DNA of 64,000 bases from Nocardia bovistercoris (GTDB lineage: Bacteria > Actinomycetota > Actinomycetes > Mycobacteriales > Mycobacteriaceae), in contig NZ_JADMLG010000001.1 of NCBI RefSeq assembly GCF_015674855.1, positions 302,193 through 366,192 of the forward strand. Reading direction: 5' to 3'. The position numbers and the translations under genes were made by a program. The first letter of the stretch is position 1, and each line of letters begins with the position of its first letter. Positions 54,450 to 63,422 of the stretch are shown in pieces. Below the pieces are notes generated by a model, which made no database searches, was not told the DNA's origin, and saw nothing but the letters and a program-made list of their open reading frames with translations.

Positions 54450-55205
54450 TCAGTCCTCTTCGAGCTGCGCGAGCACCTCGTCGGACAGGTCGACATTGGT
54501 GTAGACGTTCTGCACGTCGTCGCTGTCCTCGAGCGCGTCGACCAGCTTGAAGACCTTGCGCGCGCCGTCCACGTCGACCGGGACGCTCACCGAGGGCTGG
54601 AAGCCGGACTCGGCCGAGTCGTAGTCGATGCCCGCGGTCTGCAGCGCCTTGCGCACCGGGATCAGGTCGGTCGGCTCGCTGACCACCTCGAAGGTGTCGC
54701 CGAGGTCGTTGACCTCCTCGGCGCCCGCGTCGAGCACCGCGAGCAGCACGTCGTCCTCGGACAGGCCGTTCTTCTCCAGGGTGACGATGCCCTTGCGGTG
54801 GAACAGGTAGGCGACCGAACCCGGATCGGCCATATTGCCGCCGTTGCGGGTCATCGCGACGCGCACCTCGCCCGCGGCGCGGTTGCGGTTGTCGGTGAGG
54901 CATTCGATCAGCACGGCGACGCCGTTCGGGCCGTACCCCTCGTACATGATCGTCTGCCAGTCGGCGCCGCCTGCTTCCTCGCCGCCGCCGCGCTTGCGGG
55001 CGCGCTCGATGTTGTCGTTGGGGACCGACGACTTCTTCGCCTTCTGGATGGCGTCGTACAGCGTCGGGTTGCCTTCCGGGTCACCGCCACCCGTGCGGGC
55101 CGCCACCTCGATGTTCTTGATCAGCTTCGCGAAGAGTTTGCCCCGCTTGGCGTCGATCGCGGCCTTCTTGTGCTTGGTGGTGGCCCATTTGGAGTGGCCG
55201 CTCAT
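54450..55205 (-). CDS. yebC: YebC/PmpR-family protein
   Basis: A 251-residue protein starting [14 protein letters not shown] with the three-domain YebC layout ([28 protein letters not shown] centre). Family members act in transcription or in translation of proline-rich stretches. It lies just after pdxT on the same strand, as in M. tuberculosis (Rv2603c). Confidence 0.96.
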   Translation of the reverse strand: MSGHSKWATTKHKKAAIDAKRGKLFAKLIKNIEVAARTGGGDPEGNPTLYDAIQKAKKSSVPNDNIERARKRGGGEEAGGADWQTIMYEGYGPNGVAVLIECLTDNRNRAAGEVRVAMTRNGGNMADPGSVAYLFHRKGIVTLEKNGLSEDDVLLAVLDAGAEEVNDLGDTFEVVSEPTDLIPVRKALQTAGIDYDSAESGFQPSVSVPVDVDGARKVFKLVDALEDSDDVQNVYTNVDLSDEVLAQLEED

Positions 55206-55361
55206 GCCCTACTTCCTTCAGGTCGGTGACACGTTGTGACGTGAGTACGTTACCCGCGGCGCAGGTGCGGCCCCGAAGGGTCGCCGCCGTGCGGGCCGAG
55301 CGGACAACTCCTCCAGCGTAGAGGACGCGGGCCACGCGGATTCGCCGACCGTCCGGCCGCG

Positions 55362-56006
55362 CTAGCCCACCTCGGCGCGCGCGGCGCGCACGATGTCGAC
55401 GAACATCGCGTGCACCCGCAGATCACCGGTGACCTCGGGGTGGAAGGAGGTGGCGAGCACCCGGCCCTGCCGCACCGCGACGATCCGGCCCGCGCTCGGC
55501 CCGTCCGGCACCCTCGCCAGGACTTCGACGCCCGCGCCCGCGCGCTCGACCCACGGCGCGCGGATGAACACCGCGCGCATCGGCCCGCCGTCGATTCCGG
55601 CGAAGTCGAGATCGGTCTCGAACGAGTCGACCTGGCGTCCGAAGGCATTGCGGCGCACCGTCATATCGATGCCCGACAGATGCCTGGCGTCCGGCCTGGT
55701 GTCGAGCACTTCCGTGGCGAGCAGGATCATGCCCGCGCAGGACCCGAAGGCGGGCATCCCGTCGCGCAACCGGGCGCGCAGCGGCTCGAGCAGGTCGAAC
55801 GCGACGAGCAGCTTGCTGATGGCGGTCGATTCGCCGCCGGGCAGCACGAGTCCGTCGACGGCCGCGAGTTCGGCGGCGCGGCGCACCAGCACCGGTTCGG
55901 CGCCGCAGCGGGTGAGAGCGGCGAGATGTTCGCGCACATCGCCCTGCAGCGCCAGCACGCCGACGACCGGGCGCGCGCGTTCGGCGGTGGTCGGGGATGC
56001 GTTCAC
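55362..56006 (-). CDS. pdxT: Pyridoxal 5'-phosphate synthase glutaminase PdxT
   Basis: A 214-residue class I glutaminase. The nucleophile Cys lies in [10 protein letters not shown], the His-Glu pair in SFHPEVTGD, and LPGGEST forms the oxyanion region. It supplies ammonia to PdxS (58821-59723) for vitamin B6 synthesis. GTG 56006 is preferred over the upstream in-frame start. Confidence 0.96.
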   Translation of the reverse strand: MNASPTTAERARPVVGVLALQGDVREHLAALTRCGAEPVLVRRAAELAAVDGLVLPGGESTAISKLLVAFDLLEPLRARLRDGMPAFGSCAGMILLATEVLDTRPDARHLSGIDMTVRRNAFGRQVDSFETDLDFAGIDGGPMRAVFIRAPWVERAGAGVEVLARVPDGPSAGRIVAVRQGRVLATSFHPEVTGDLRVHAMFVDIVRAARAEVG

Positions 56007-56064
56007 CGGCCACACTCTACGATCGGCGCCGCTGTGGCCCCGCTCACGCACCCGCGCGGCGCGC

Positions 56065-56886
56065 TCACTCCTCGCGCAAGGTGCGGATCAGGCCCTCCTG
56101 GACGACCGCGGCCACCAGCGCGCCGCGCCGGTCGAAGATCTTGCCGCCGGTGAGCGCGCGACCGAATCCGGCCGAGGGCGACGACTGGTCGTAGAGCAGC
56201 CAGTCGTCGGCGCGGAACGGCCGCAGGAACCACATGGCGTGATCGAGGGACGCGTTCTGGGTCTGCTCGTCGGGGTGGATGACCTTGGACGAGCCGAGCA
56301 GTGTCATATCGCTCATGTAGGCCAGCGTGCAGACGTGGAACAGCGGATCGTCGGGCAGGGCGTGCCGGTAGCGGAACCACACCTGCTGCTTGGCGACCAC
56401 ACCGTCGCGCGCCGTCACCTCCTCCTGCGGCACCGGGCGGATATCCCAGTGCTCCCACTCCCGCATGGCCCACAGCCGCTCCGGGTCCATGCTGGTCTGG
56501 GCGTCGGGCAGTTCGTCGGCGCGGCGCACGACCGGCATCACGTCCTGGTGCTGCGGACCGGGGTCGCCGACGTGGAAGGAGGCCGACATGGTGAAGATCG
56601 CGGCGCCGTCCTGGACTCCGGTGACCCGACGTGTGCAGAAGGATCGCCCGTCGCGGATGCGTTCCACCAGATACACGGTGGGCTGGTCGGGATTGCCAGG
56701 CCGCAGGAAGTATCCGTGCAGCGAATGCACCTGGTAGCGCGGCTCGACGGTGCGCACGGCCGCGACCAGCGCCTGGCCGGCAACCTGCCCGCCGAATGTG
56801 CGCGGAAGCTGTGTCTTCGGGGACGCGCCGCGGAAGATGTCGCGCTCCAGCCGTTCGATCTCGAGCGCCTCTTCGATTGTCGCCAT
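56065..56886 (-). CDS. tesB: Acyl-CoA thioesterase II
   Basis: A 273-residue double hot-dog thioesterase. The N-terminal [12 protein letters not shown] and [11 protein letters not shown] motifs and the C-terminal [25 protein letters not shown] motifs are typical of TesB. It hydrolyses acyl-CoAs. It corresponds to Rv2605c and lies 58 bases upstream of pdxT. Confidence 0.96.
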   Translation of the reverse strand: MATIEEALEIERLERDIFRGASPKTQLPRTFGGQVAGQALVAAVRTVEPRYQVHSLHGYFLRPGNPDQPTVYLVERIRDGRSFCTRRVTGVQDGAAIFTMSASFHVGDPGPQHQDVMPVVRRADELPDAQTSMDPERLWAMREWEHWDIRPVPQEEVTARDGVVAKQQVWFRYRHALPDDPLFHVCTLAYMSDMTLLGSSKVIHPDEQTQNASLDHAMWFLRPFRADDWLLYDQSSPSAGFGRALTGGKIFDRRGALVAAVVQEGLIRTLREE

Positions 56887-57011
56887 GCGCTGAGATTATC
56901 CCGACCCGTCGGATTCGCCCCGTTCGCCCGCTCGATCGGCGACCGCACCGCTACTGGCGAGGCCACCTTGCCGACCGACCGGGGCTCCATCTGATTTGCT
57001 GAGATGGACCG

Positions 57012-57629
57012 GTGCCCGACTTCGTCGCCATCACCCCGCAGCGCCTCGTCGCCTCCATCGCCGACGACCTAGACGCCCGCGCCGGCCACCGCCTGATCGC
57101 CGTGGACGGCGCCGACGCCGCCGCCCCGGTCGCACTCGCCGAACTCCTCGCCGCCGAGGTGCGCGAACGCGGCGGCGCCGCAGAGGTGATCTCGACCCAC
57201 GACTTCGTTCGCCCCGCGTCGCTGCGCCTGGAATTCGGCCGCACCGACGAAATGTCCTACCGCGACACGTGGTTCGATTTCCCCGCGCTGCGCCGAGAGG
57301 TGCTGGACGCCCTGCGTACACACGACAGATGGCTGCCCGCGCTCTGGGACGAACGCCACGACCGTTCGGCCCGCACACCCGTGCGCACCGCGCATCCCCG
57401 CACGGTGCTCGTGGTCGCGGGACCGATGCTGCTCGGACGCGGACTGGACTTCGATGTCACTGTGCGCCTGGACATGTCGGAGTCCGCGCTACGCCGCCGC
57501 ACCACCGAGGACGAACTGTGGACGATCGCCCCGCTCCTGGCTTTCGCGCACGAGCATCCCGAAACCCCGACCTACCACCTGCGATGGGACCACCCCGACC
57601 GCCCCGCCCTACTGGTGTCCGAACGTTGA
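57012..57629 (+). CDS. Uridine kinase-like protein without a P-loop
   Basis: A 205-residue protein matching the uridine-kinase/P-loop kinase layout (LIAVDGADAA near 28, STHDFVRPASLRLEFGR, YRDTWFDFPALRREVLDAL, a late RLDMSESALRRRTTED). The Walker A position reads GADAAAPVAL instead of G-x4-GK-[ST], so the lysine and Thr are missing. It probably cannot phosphorylate in the usual way. GTG 57012 is the start. It is divergent from tesB. Confidence 0.75.
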   Translation: MPDFVAITPQRLVASIADDLDARAGHRLIAVDGADAAAPVALAELLAAEVRERGGAAEVISTHDFVRPASLRLEFGRTDEMSYRDTWFDFPALRREVLDALRTHDRWLPALWDERHDRSARTPVRTAHPRTVLVVAGPMLLGRGLDFDVTVRLDMSESALRRRTTEDELWTIAPLLAFAHEHPETPTYHLRWDHPDRPALLVSER

Positions 57630-57650
57630 TTCCGTGCGATGCGTCCGAGC

Positions 57651-57964
57651 TCGATGCGCCACGGCCGCAGGGCGATACAGCGCGCGCATCGCCAAGCTCG
57701 AAAGCGCGACCGCGCACCTGCCGCGGGGCGGATACGGCACAGGTCGCCGACGCGAACCATCCCGCACCACCACGGTGCGCGCATCGACGGATCGTGCCTG
57801 CTCCGCTGATCATCGAGCGCTGAATTCCATCCGACACGTACCGCTCGGCGCGCGCGGCCTCAATGCGGTACGGCCGCAAATTCAATGCGGTACGGCCGCA
57901 AACCGATACGGCACAGGCCGCCGACGCGAACCCTCTCGCACCACGACGGTGCGCGCATCGGCGG
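57651..57964. repeat. Intergenic repeat cluster
   Basis: A 60-base segment at 57731-57790 repeats at 57905-57964 with 5 mismatches. Between them a 21-base sequence (TCAATGCGGTACGGCCGCAAA) occurs twice exactly at 22-base spacing (57860-57880, 57882-57902), with a degenerate copy at 57651-57670. Each 21-mer contains the hairpin TGCGG-N5-CCGCA. The gap 57630-57979 holds no supported gene. Confidence 0.85.
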
Positions 57965-57979
57965 CCGTGCCGCGTCACC

Positions 57980-58471
57980 TCAGGCGCAGGCGACCGACTG
58001 CTGCCCCAGTGTCGTCAGTATCTGGCAGGCCCACGCCTTCTGCACCTTCCACCGGCCGTTCTCGGCGACGAAAGGCACGTCGGCGATGTTCTCCTGACCG
58101 TTCAGCGTCACCTTCGCCTTGGCGTTGAGGGTGTCGCCGAAGGCCGTCACATCGGTGATGACCACGCTCGCGCCCGCGCTCTTGTACGCCTCGGCGAGCC
58201 GATTCGGCAGGTCGGGATCGGCGTCGACGCCCTGCACCATCTCCAACTTCTCCGCCGCGGGCACACTCGGATCGATCGCCTTCTGGAAGTCCGCGTCGAG
58301 CTGCGCCGAGGACGGGACCGCGGGCAGATTCGCCCCGGCCCTGGCACTGGACGGCACGCGAGCCGGCTTCGCCTCCTTCGAATCGTCACCGCCGCCACAC
58401 GCGGTGAGACCCAACGCGGCGACCACCGCGACCCCCGCCACCACGAGACGTCCTGACCTGGAAAGCTGCAC
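57980..58471 (-). CDS. Lipoprotein of the MTB12/CFP-2-like family
   Basis: A 163-residue protein with lipobox LTACG (Cys25), an Ala/Pro linker and a C-terminal NTF2-like domain. The pattern 'AIDPSVPAAEKLEMVQG ... ITDVTAF ... AKAKVTLNG ... VPFVAENGRWKV' resembles the low-molecular-weight antigen MTB12 family of mycobacteria. Function unknown; it sits at the cell surface. Confidence 0.8.
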   Translation of the reverse strand: MQLSRSGRLVVAGVAVVAALGLTACGGGDDSKEAKPARVPSSARAGANLPAVPSSAQLDADFQKAIDPSVPAAEKLEMVQGVDADPDLPNRLAEAYKSAGASVVITDVTAFGDTLNAKAKVTLNGQENIADVPFVAENGRWKVQKAWACQILTTLGQQSVACA

Positions 58472-58780
58472 CTGCTCGTCCTTTTCGTTCGTGCCGAACC
58501 GGAATCACCCGGCGCCGTCCCTCGACGGCCACGGCCACGAACGCCGAAGTTATGCAGGCGTTCTGTGGGAACAGTAAGGCCGCTGTGAGCCGGCCCGAAG
58601 AACTTCGCCGCGGGCACGGCGGCCACACCCCGACCGGCCGCGCGATCGGGCACCCGGATACAGACCTCGGCCAGGGCGTGACCGGGTAGAGAGTGATGCC
58701 GATCGTCGTCCGCCGGGGCGAATGCGGCGATCCTCGTCGGCACGGCGGTCCCCGGCAGGCGAACCATCAGGGTCAAGAGG
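58472..58780. other. Intergenic region without a supported gene
   Basis: Between the MTB12-like lipoprotein start and the terminator of pdxS. A minus-strand frame with fairly normal codon use for about 70 codons begins near 58776 but runs on into the lipoprotein gene and has no recognised domain; it may be a remnant. Nothing else was seen. Confidence 0.5.
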
Positions 58781-58805
58781 TCACGCCGCTATAAGGGCGG
58801 CATGA
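58781..58805 (-). terminator. Hairpin terminator of pdxS
   Basis: The arms TCACGCCGC / GCGGCATGA pair over 9 bases with one G-U type mismatch around a 7-base loop, 16 bases beyond the pdxS stop. Confidence 0.65.
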
Positions 58806-58820
58806 CCCCGATCACCTTGT

Positions 58821-59723
58821 TCACCAGCCGCGTTCGGCGAGGCGGTGCGGCTGGGCAATGTCCTCGACGTTGATGCCGACCATCGCCTCGCCGAGGCCGC
58901 GCGAGACCTTGGCGAGCACATCGGGATCGTCGTGGAAGGTGGTGGCCTTGACGATGGCCGCGGCGCGCTCGGCGGGGTTGCCGGACTTGAAGATTCCGGA
59001 GCCGACGAAAACGCCCTCGGCGCCGAGTTGCATCATCATCGCGGCGTCGGCGGGGGTCGCGATACCGCCCGCGGTGAACAGGACCACCGGGAGCTTGCCG
59101 GTTTCGGCGACCTCGCGGACCAGTTCGTAGGGCGCCTGCAATTCCTTCGCCGCGACGTACAGTTCGTCGGCGGGCAGCGCGGTCAGGCGGGCGATCTCCT
59201 GACGGATGTTGCGCATGTGCGTGGTGGCGTTGGAGACGTCGCCGGTGCCTGCCTCACCCTTGGACCGAATCATGGCCGCGCCCTCGGTGATTCGCCGTAG
59301 CGCCTCGCCGAGGTTGGTGGCGCCGCACACGAAGGGCACCGTGAAGCTCCACTTGTCGATGTGGTTGGCGTAGTCGGCGGGGGTGAGCACCTCGGACTCG
59401 TCGACGTAGTCGACGCCGAGGCTCTGCAGGATGCGGGCCTCGACGAAGTGGCCGATCCTTGCCTTGGCCATCACCGGGATGGACACCGCGGCGATGATGC
59501 CGTCGATCATGTCCGGGTCGCTCATCCTCGACACGCCGCCCTGGGCGCGGATGTCGGCGGGCACCCGCTCGAGGGCCATCACCGCGACCGCGCCCGCGTC
59601 CTCGGCGATCTTGGCCTGGTCGGGGGTGACCACGTCCATGATCACACCGCCCTTGAGCATCTCGGCCATGCCGCGCTTGACGCGCGCGGTACCGACGGTG
59701 GTGGTGGTTTCGGGCGTGGTCAC
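58821..59723 (-). CDS. pdxS: Pyridoxal 5'-phosphate synthase PdxS
   Basis: A 300-residue TIM-barrel PLP synthase, nearly invariant along its length: [44 protein letters not shown], the phosphate-binding [13 protein letters not shown] and the C-terminal [10 protein letters not shown]. It makes PLP from ribose 5-phosphate, glyceraldehyde 3-phosphate and ammonia from PdxT. The GTG at 59723 is chosen because AGGAG lies 8 bases upstream; ATG 59741 has no ribosome site. Confidence 0.97.
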   Translation of the reverse strand: MTTPETTTTVGTARVKRGMAEMLKGGVIMDVVTPDQAKIAEDAGAVAVMALERVPADIRAQGGVSRMSDPDMIDGIIAAVSIPVMAKARIGHFVEARILQSLGVDYVDESEVLTPADYANHIDKWSFTVPFVCGATNLGEALRRITEGAAMIRSKGEAGTGDVSNATTHMRNIRQEIARLTALPADELYVAAKELQAPYELVREVAETGKLPVVLFTAGGIATPADAAMMMQLGAEGVFVGSGIFKSGNPAERAAAIVKATTFHDDPDVLAKVSRGLGEAMVGINVEDIAQPHRLAERGW

Positions 59724-59891
59724 GGCAAACTCCTGGGTCATCGGCGCCAATCGGGTCGCTGGTCGGAAATCGACCCCCAAGTCTAGGCGCGCTCGAAAGG
59801 CCACTTGATAGCCAGTCGAGCACCACTGGTCTGGTCGAATCGGCGACCGAGACGCGCGTCACTCCGACGAACGACGCGATGCGTGCGGCGC

Positions 59892-59910
59892 GTCACCTCA
59901 CCATGGTGAC
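59892..59910. terminator. Hairpin near the small membrane ORF
   Basis: A 6-bp stem GTCACC / GGTGAC around TCACCAT, inside which TCACCATGGTGA is itself palindromic. It lies about 80 bases beyond the stop of the small ORF at 59989 and may end that transcript. Confidence 0.4.
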
Positions 59911-59988
59911 GCCCGCCACACCGGCCCCCCGCAATCGCGGAGCGAATACGCGTGCCCGGCAGCGGATTCGCGCGATCCGAGGACCGGA

Positions 59989-60081
59989 TCAGAGCGGCGC
60001 GACGACCAGCAATTCGGCCCAGTACTGCGCCTGCGCGGGACCGAGTATCGGCAACAGGAAATCGAACAGCAGATACGACAT
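59989..60081 (-). CDS. Possible 30-residue membrane peptide
   Basis: A 30-codon frame starting ATG 60081, 10 bases after a GGAGG site. The peptide starts MSYLLFDFLLPILGP and ends in WAELLVVAPL, hydrophobic throughout with an acidic middle, so a membrane location is likely. The strong ribosome site and clean hydrophobicity are the main evidence. No homologue is recognised. It lies alone in the 538-base gap between pdxS and the NUDIX gene. Confidence 0.45.
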   Translation of the reverse strand: MSYLLFDFLLPILGPAQAQYWAELLVVAPL

Positions 60082-60261
60082 GAACTGGCTACCTCCACAC
60101 CTCACGGGATCCACCGGCACGGACGAAGCCCGCCGATGCCGGACGATCCGGGTTCACCCTGTTCCCATGGCTACCCGCGCGACCACGATCCAGTCACGAA
60201 GCTAGCACGAAGGTGAAACACATCACAGTGATCCGGCCGCGGCTCTCGACGGCGCGGACGC

Positions 60262-61308
60262 TCACCGAATCGAACGGACCTCGGGTTCCGCGCCCCCCGA
60301 CGCCACCGCGACGGCCTCGGCCAACAACTCGTCGAGGTGATAGGGGTAGACGGTCTCCCCCGACGCGTCGAGCTCCCTGATATCGGCCGACTCGCACCAG
60401 CGGTGCCCGGTGATGGAACGCCGCTCCACCGCCGTCCGATTGCCCGCGCGCGGTTCGAAAGCGGGCACCCGCAGCACGAAGAACAGTTCCTCGGAACGAA
60501 TCAGCTCGCCGTCGAACGGGAACACCGCGACCCGGCGCCACACCGGACCGCGCAAGGTCTCGGGATCGGCGGTGTGCCCGGTCTCCTCCCACAGCTCCCG
60601 CACCGCCGCGCCGCGCAGGCTCTCCCCCGGCTCGACACCGCCGCCGATGGTGAACCAGAAGGACAGGTCGGGATTGCGCGGATCGTGACCGCGCATCAGC
60701 AGCACCCGGTCGCGTTCGTCGAGCAGCACCACCCTGGCCGAGGTGCGGGTGGTGTCGACGGCCAACCCCGTCGACGCGGCCGGGGTCACCCGCTCGGTGA
60801 TCTCGAAATACGTTGGCAGCGGCGCGGTTCCGCCCAGATGCAGCACGCGCACCGGTCGGCGGGTGCGCAGGGCGAGGGTGTCGCGCACGGCGTCGTTGTG
60901 GAAGCGGCGCGCGATCAGCACCCTTGCCTCGGCATCGGCCAGCTCGGCCACCAACTGTGGACGCAACTGCGCGATATCGACCGCCGAGAGCGCCACCGAC
61001 AGCTGGTTCTCCGTGGTCTCGCGTTCCGCCCGCTCGGCCCGTTCGGCCCGATCGGCCAGCGTCGTGAGTCGTTTGGCCTGCTCGGCCACCTGCGCGTCGG
61101 AGACCGGTCCCGCGATCGCCATGGCCACCGCGCGCGCCACCACCGCGCGCCGCGCCAGCGCTGCTTCCAGCGCGTGCCAGGACTGGTCCGAGCGCACATG
61201 CAACCGGTCGAGTCGGTTCGCGGTCGAGTACGCCCACATGCCGATGGCGACGATCACCGCCGCGATCAGCGCGAGGACGAGGACCGTGGTCGCGGAGAAC
61301 GTGATCAT
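60262..61308 (-). CDS. Membrane-anchored NUDIX hydrolase (Rv2609c-like)
   Basis: A 348-residue protein with an N-terminal membrane segment (5-25), a helical LemA-like region (about 30-150) and a C-terminal NUDIX domain with an intact box (GGGVEPGESLRGAAVRELWEE, residues about 223-243). It should cleave a nucleoside-diphosphate-linked substrate, perhaps a sugar-nucleotide or lipid intermediate, given its place in the PIM operon. ATG 61308 overlaps the pimA stop (ATGA). Confidence 0.9.
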   Translation of the reverse strand: MITFSATTVLVLALIAAVIVAIGMWAYSTANRLDRLHVRSDQSWHALEAALARRAVVARAVAMAIAGPVSDAQVAEQAKRLTTLADRAERAERAERETTENQLSVALSAVDIAQLRPQLVAELADAEARVLIARRFHNDAVRDTLALRTRRPVRVLHLGGTAPLPTYFEITERVTPAASTGLAVDTTRTSARVVLLDERDRVLLMRGHDPRNPDLSFWFTIGGGVEPGESLRGAAVRELWEETGHTADPETLRGPVWRRVAVFPFDGELIRSEELFFVLRVPAFEPRAGNRTAVERRSITGHRWCESADIRELDASGETVYPYHLDELLAEAVAVASGGAEPEVRSIR

Positions 61309-62429
61309 CCGGCCGCCCGCACCCGCACGTCGCCTACGGTGACCGTCTCGTAGACCCGCAGGATCTGCTCGGCCACCACCGGCCAGTCGTATTCGCCGAC
61401 CACCCGCGTCGCGGTGCGCACCAGTTCGGCGCGGCGCCGCTCGTCGGAGAGCACGCTGTCGACGGCCTCCGCCAGCGCCGTCGAATCCCCCACCGGCACA
61501 AGCACTCCCGCCGTTCCGTCGCGCAGCACTCGGCGAAACGCGTCCAGTTCGCTGGCGACCACCGGCGTCGCGGCGGCCATCGCCTCGATCAGGATGATGC
61601 CGAAGCTCTCACCACCGAGATTGGGCGCCACGTACACGTCGGCGCTGCGCATCGCGGACGCCTTCTCCGCGTCGGAGACCTGGCCGAGCAAGCGCAGGTG
61701 CCGTGCCAGCGGACCGGCCTCGCGGCGCAACCGCTCCTCGTCGCCGCGACCGACGATCAGCACCTCGAGTTCGGGATGCCTGCGCACCAATTCGGGCAGC
61801 GCGCCGAGCAGCACCGCCATCCCCTTGCGCGGTTCGTCGTAGCGCCCGAGGAACAACACCGAGCGACCAGCGCGCGGATAGCCGGGCAGCTTCGGCGCTC
61901 GCGCGAACGCGGGCACGTCGACCCCGTTCGGAATCTCCACCGCGTCCGAGCCCAGCGCCTCAACCTGCCAGCGCCGCGCGAGCTCGGACACCGCTATCCG
62001 GCCGCTGATCTTCTCGTGATAGGGCCGCAGCACACCCTGGAAGGTGCTGAGCACCAGTGATTTGGTGGTCGAGGTGTGGAAGGTGGCCACGATCGGCCCC
62101 TCGGCGATCTTCAGCGCGAGCATCGACAGGCTCGGCGCGTTCGGCTCGTGGATGTGCAGCACGTCGAAGTCGTTGCCGTCGATCCAACGCCGGATCCTGG
62201 CGTAGGACATGGGGCCGAAGGACAGCCGCGCCACCGACCCGTTGTAGGGAATCGCCACGGCCCGCCCGGCCGAGACGACGAAATCCGGCAGCGGCGTCCC
62301 CTCCGACGCGGGCGCGAGCACGCTGACCTTGTGGCCGCGTTCGATGAACACCCTGGCCAGTTCCACCACGTGGGCCTGGACGCCGCCGGGGACGTCGAAG
62401 GAGTACGGGCAGACCATGCCTATCTTCAC
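61305..62429 (-). CDS. pimA: Phosphatidylinositol alpha-mannosyltransferase
   Basis: A 374-residue GT4 glycosyltransferase. It starts KIGMVCPYSFDVPGGVQAHV, has HIHEPNAPSLSMLAL in the N-lobe and the donor site E-x7-E region in GGESFGIILIEAMAA. It transfers the first mannose from GDP-mannose to phosphatidylinositol. GTG 62429 overlaps the stop of the acyltransferase gene (GTGA). Confidence 0.96.
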   Translation of the reverse strand: MKIGMVCPYSFDVPGGVQAHVVELARVFIERGHKVSVLAPASEGTPLPDFVVSAGRAVAIPYNGSVARLSFGPMSYARIRRWIDGNDFDVLHIHEPNAPSLSMLALKIAEGPIVATFHTSTTKSLVLSTFQGVLRPYHEKISGRIAVSELARRWQVEALGSDAVEIPNGVDVPAFARAPKLPGYPRAGRSVLFLGRYDEPRKGMAVLLGALPELVRRHPELEVLIVGRGDEERLRREAGPLARHLRLLGQVSDAEKASAMRSADVYVAPNLGGESFGIILIEAMAAATPVVASELDAFRRVLRDGTAGVLVPVGDSTALAEAVDSVLSDERRRAELVRTATRVVGEYDWPVVAEQILRVYETVTVGDVRVRAAG

Positions 62430-63385
62430 GGCGTCCCCTCTCCCGCCGCACCGACCGGCCCGTTCTCGATCCGGCTCCGCGCCGCCGCGATGCGCGCGCG
62501 CCGCGCGTCGGACAGATCGGACTCCCACAGCGGTTGCAGCATGTGCCAATCCTGCGGATACCGGGCGATATTCGCCGCGAACGCGTCCGCGAGCGCCTGC
62601 GTGGCCGCACCGACGCCGACGGACACGTCGATCGCGGGCTCGACCTTCAGACCCCAGTTCTCGCGGCCGCCGGACTCGCCGGTGAACCACGCGTGGACCG
62701 GCAGCAATGCCGCGCCGGTCTCGATCGCCAATTTCGCCGCACCGGCGGGCATCCAGGTGCGTTCGCCGAAGAAGGTGACCGGCACACCGCGACCGGTGAG
62801 ATCGCGCTCACCCATCAGGCAGACGATTCCGTTGTCGCGCAGGCGTGCGGCCAACTGCGGGAACGGCGGTTGCGCGCCGCCGGTCAGCGCGAACACCTCG
62901 AAGCCGAGACTTTCCCGGTAGGCGACGAAACGATCGAACAGCGATTCCGGCTTCAACCGTTCCATCACCGTCGAGAAACCTCGGTAGTGCTGGACCAACC
63001 AGACTCCCGCCATATCCCAGTTCCCGGAATGCGGCAGCACGAGCAGCACACCGCGCCCCGCGGCCAATGCGTCGTCCAGGTGAGCGAGCCCGTCCACGTG
63101 ATAGTCGATCTTGCTGTGATCCATCGACGGCAACCGGAACGCCTCACGCCAGTACCGGGCGTAGGAGCGCATACTCGCGCGCATCAACTCCGCGGGCACC
63201 GCCTCCGGCGCGATGCCGAGCACCCTGGCCAGATTGCGCCGCAACTGCGCCGGACCGCCCTTGCGCACCATCCGGTCGGCGCCGAAGTCGAAGAGTTTGC
63301 GCGCCGTCGGCTCGGGCAGCGCCCGCACCAGTCGCCAGCCCGCCGCGTACCCGCGATCGGCCACGGCCGGACCGAATCCGCTCAT
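62426..63385 (-). CDS. Phosphatidylinositol mannoside acyltransferase (PatA/HtrB-like)
   Basis: A 319-residue lysophospholipid-type acyltransferase of the LpxL/HtrB family, like M. tuberculosis Rv2611c. The catalytic HX4D motif is LPHSGNWDMAG near residue 130. It acylates the mannose of PIM. ATG 63385 follows GGGAGG; the longer frame to 63463 would overlap pgsA. Confidence 0.94.
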   Translation of the reverse strand: MSGFGPAVADRGYAAGWRLVRALPEPTARKLFDFGADRMVRKGGPAQLRRNLARVLGIAPEAVPAELMRASMRSYARYWREAFRLPSMDHSKIDYHVDGLAHLDDALAAGRGVLLVLPHSGNWDMAGVWLVQHYRGFSTVMERLKPESLFDRFVAYRESLGFEVFALTGGAQPPFPQLAARLRDNGIVCLMGERDLTGRGVPVTFFGERTWMPAGAAKLAIETGAALLPVHAWFTGESGGRENWGLKVEPAIDVSVGVGAATQALADAFAANIARYPQDWHMLQPLWESDLSDARRARIAAARSRIENGPVGAAGEGTP

Positions 63386-63422
63386 CCCCCGCGACCTCCC
63401 GTCACACCGATCCCCGGCGCTC

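Noticed and set aside
58147..58776. Minus-strand frame upstream of the MTB12-like lipoprotein
   Set aside because: It overlaps the lipoprotein gene in another frame and has no domain; at most a remnant.
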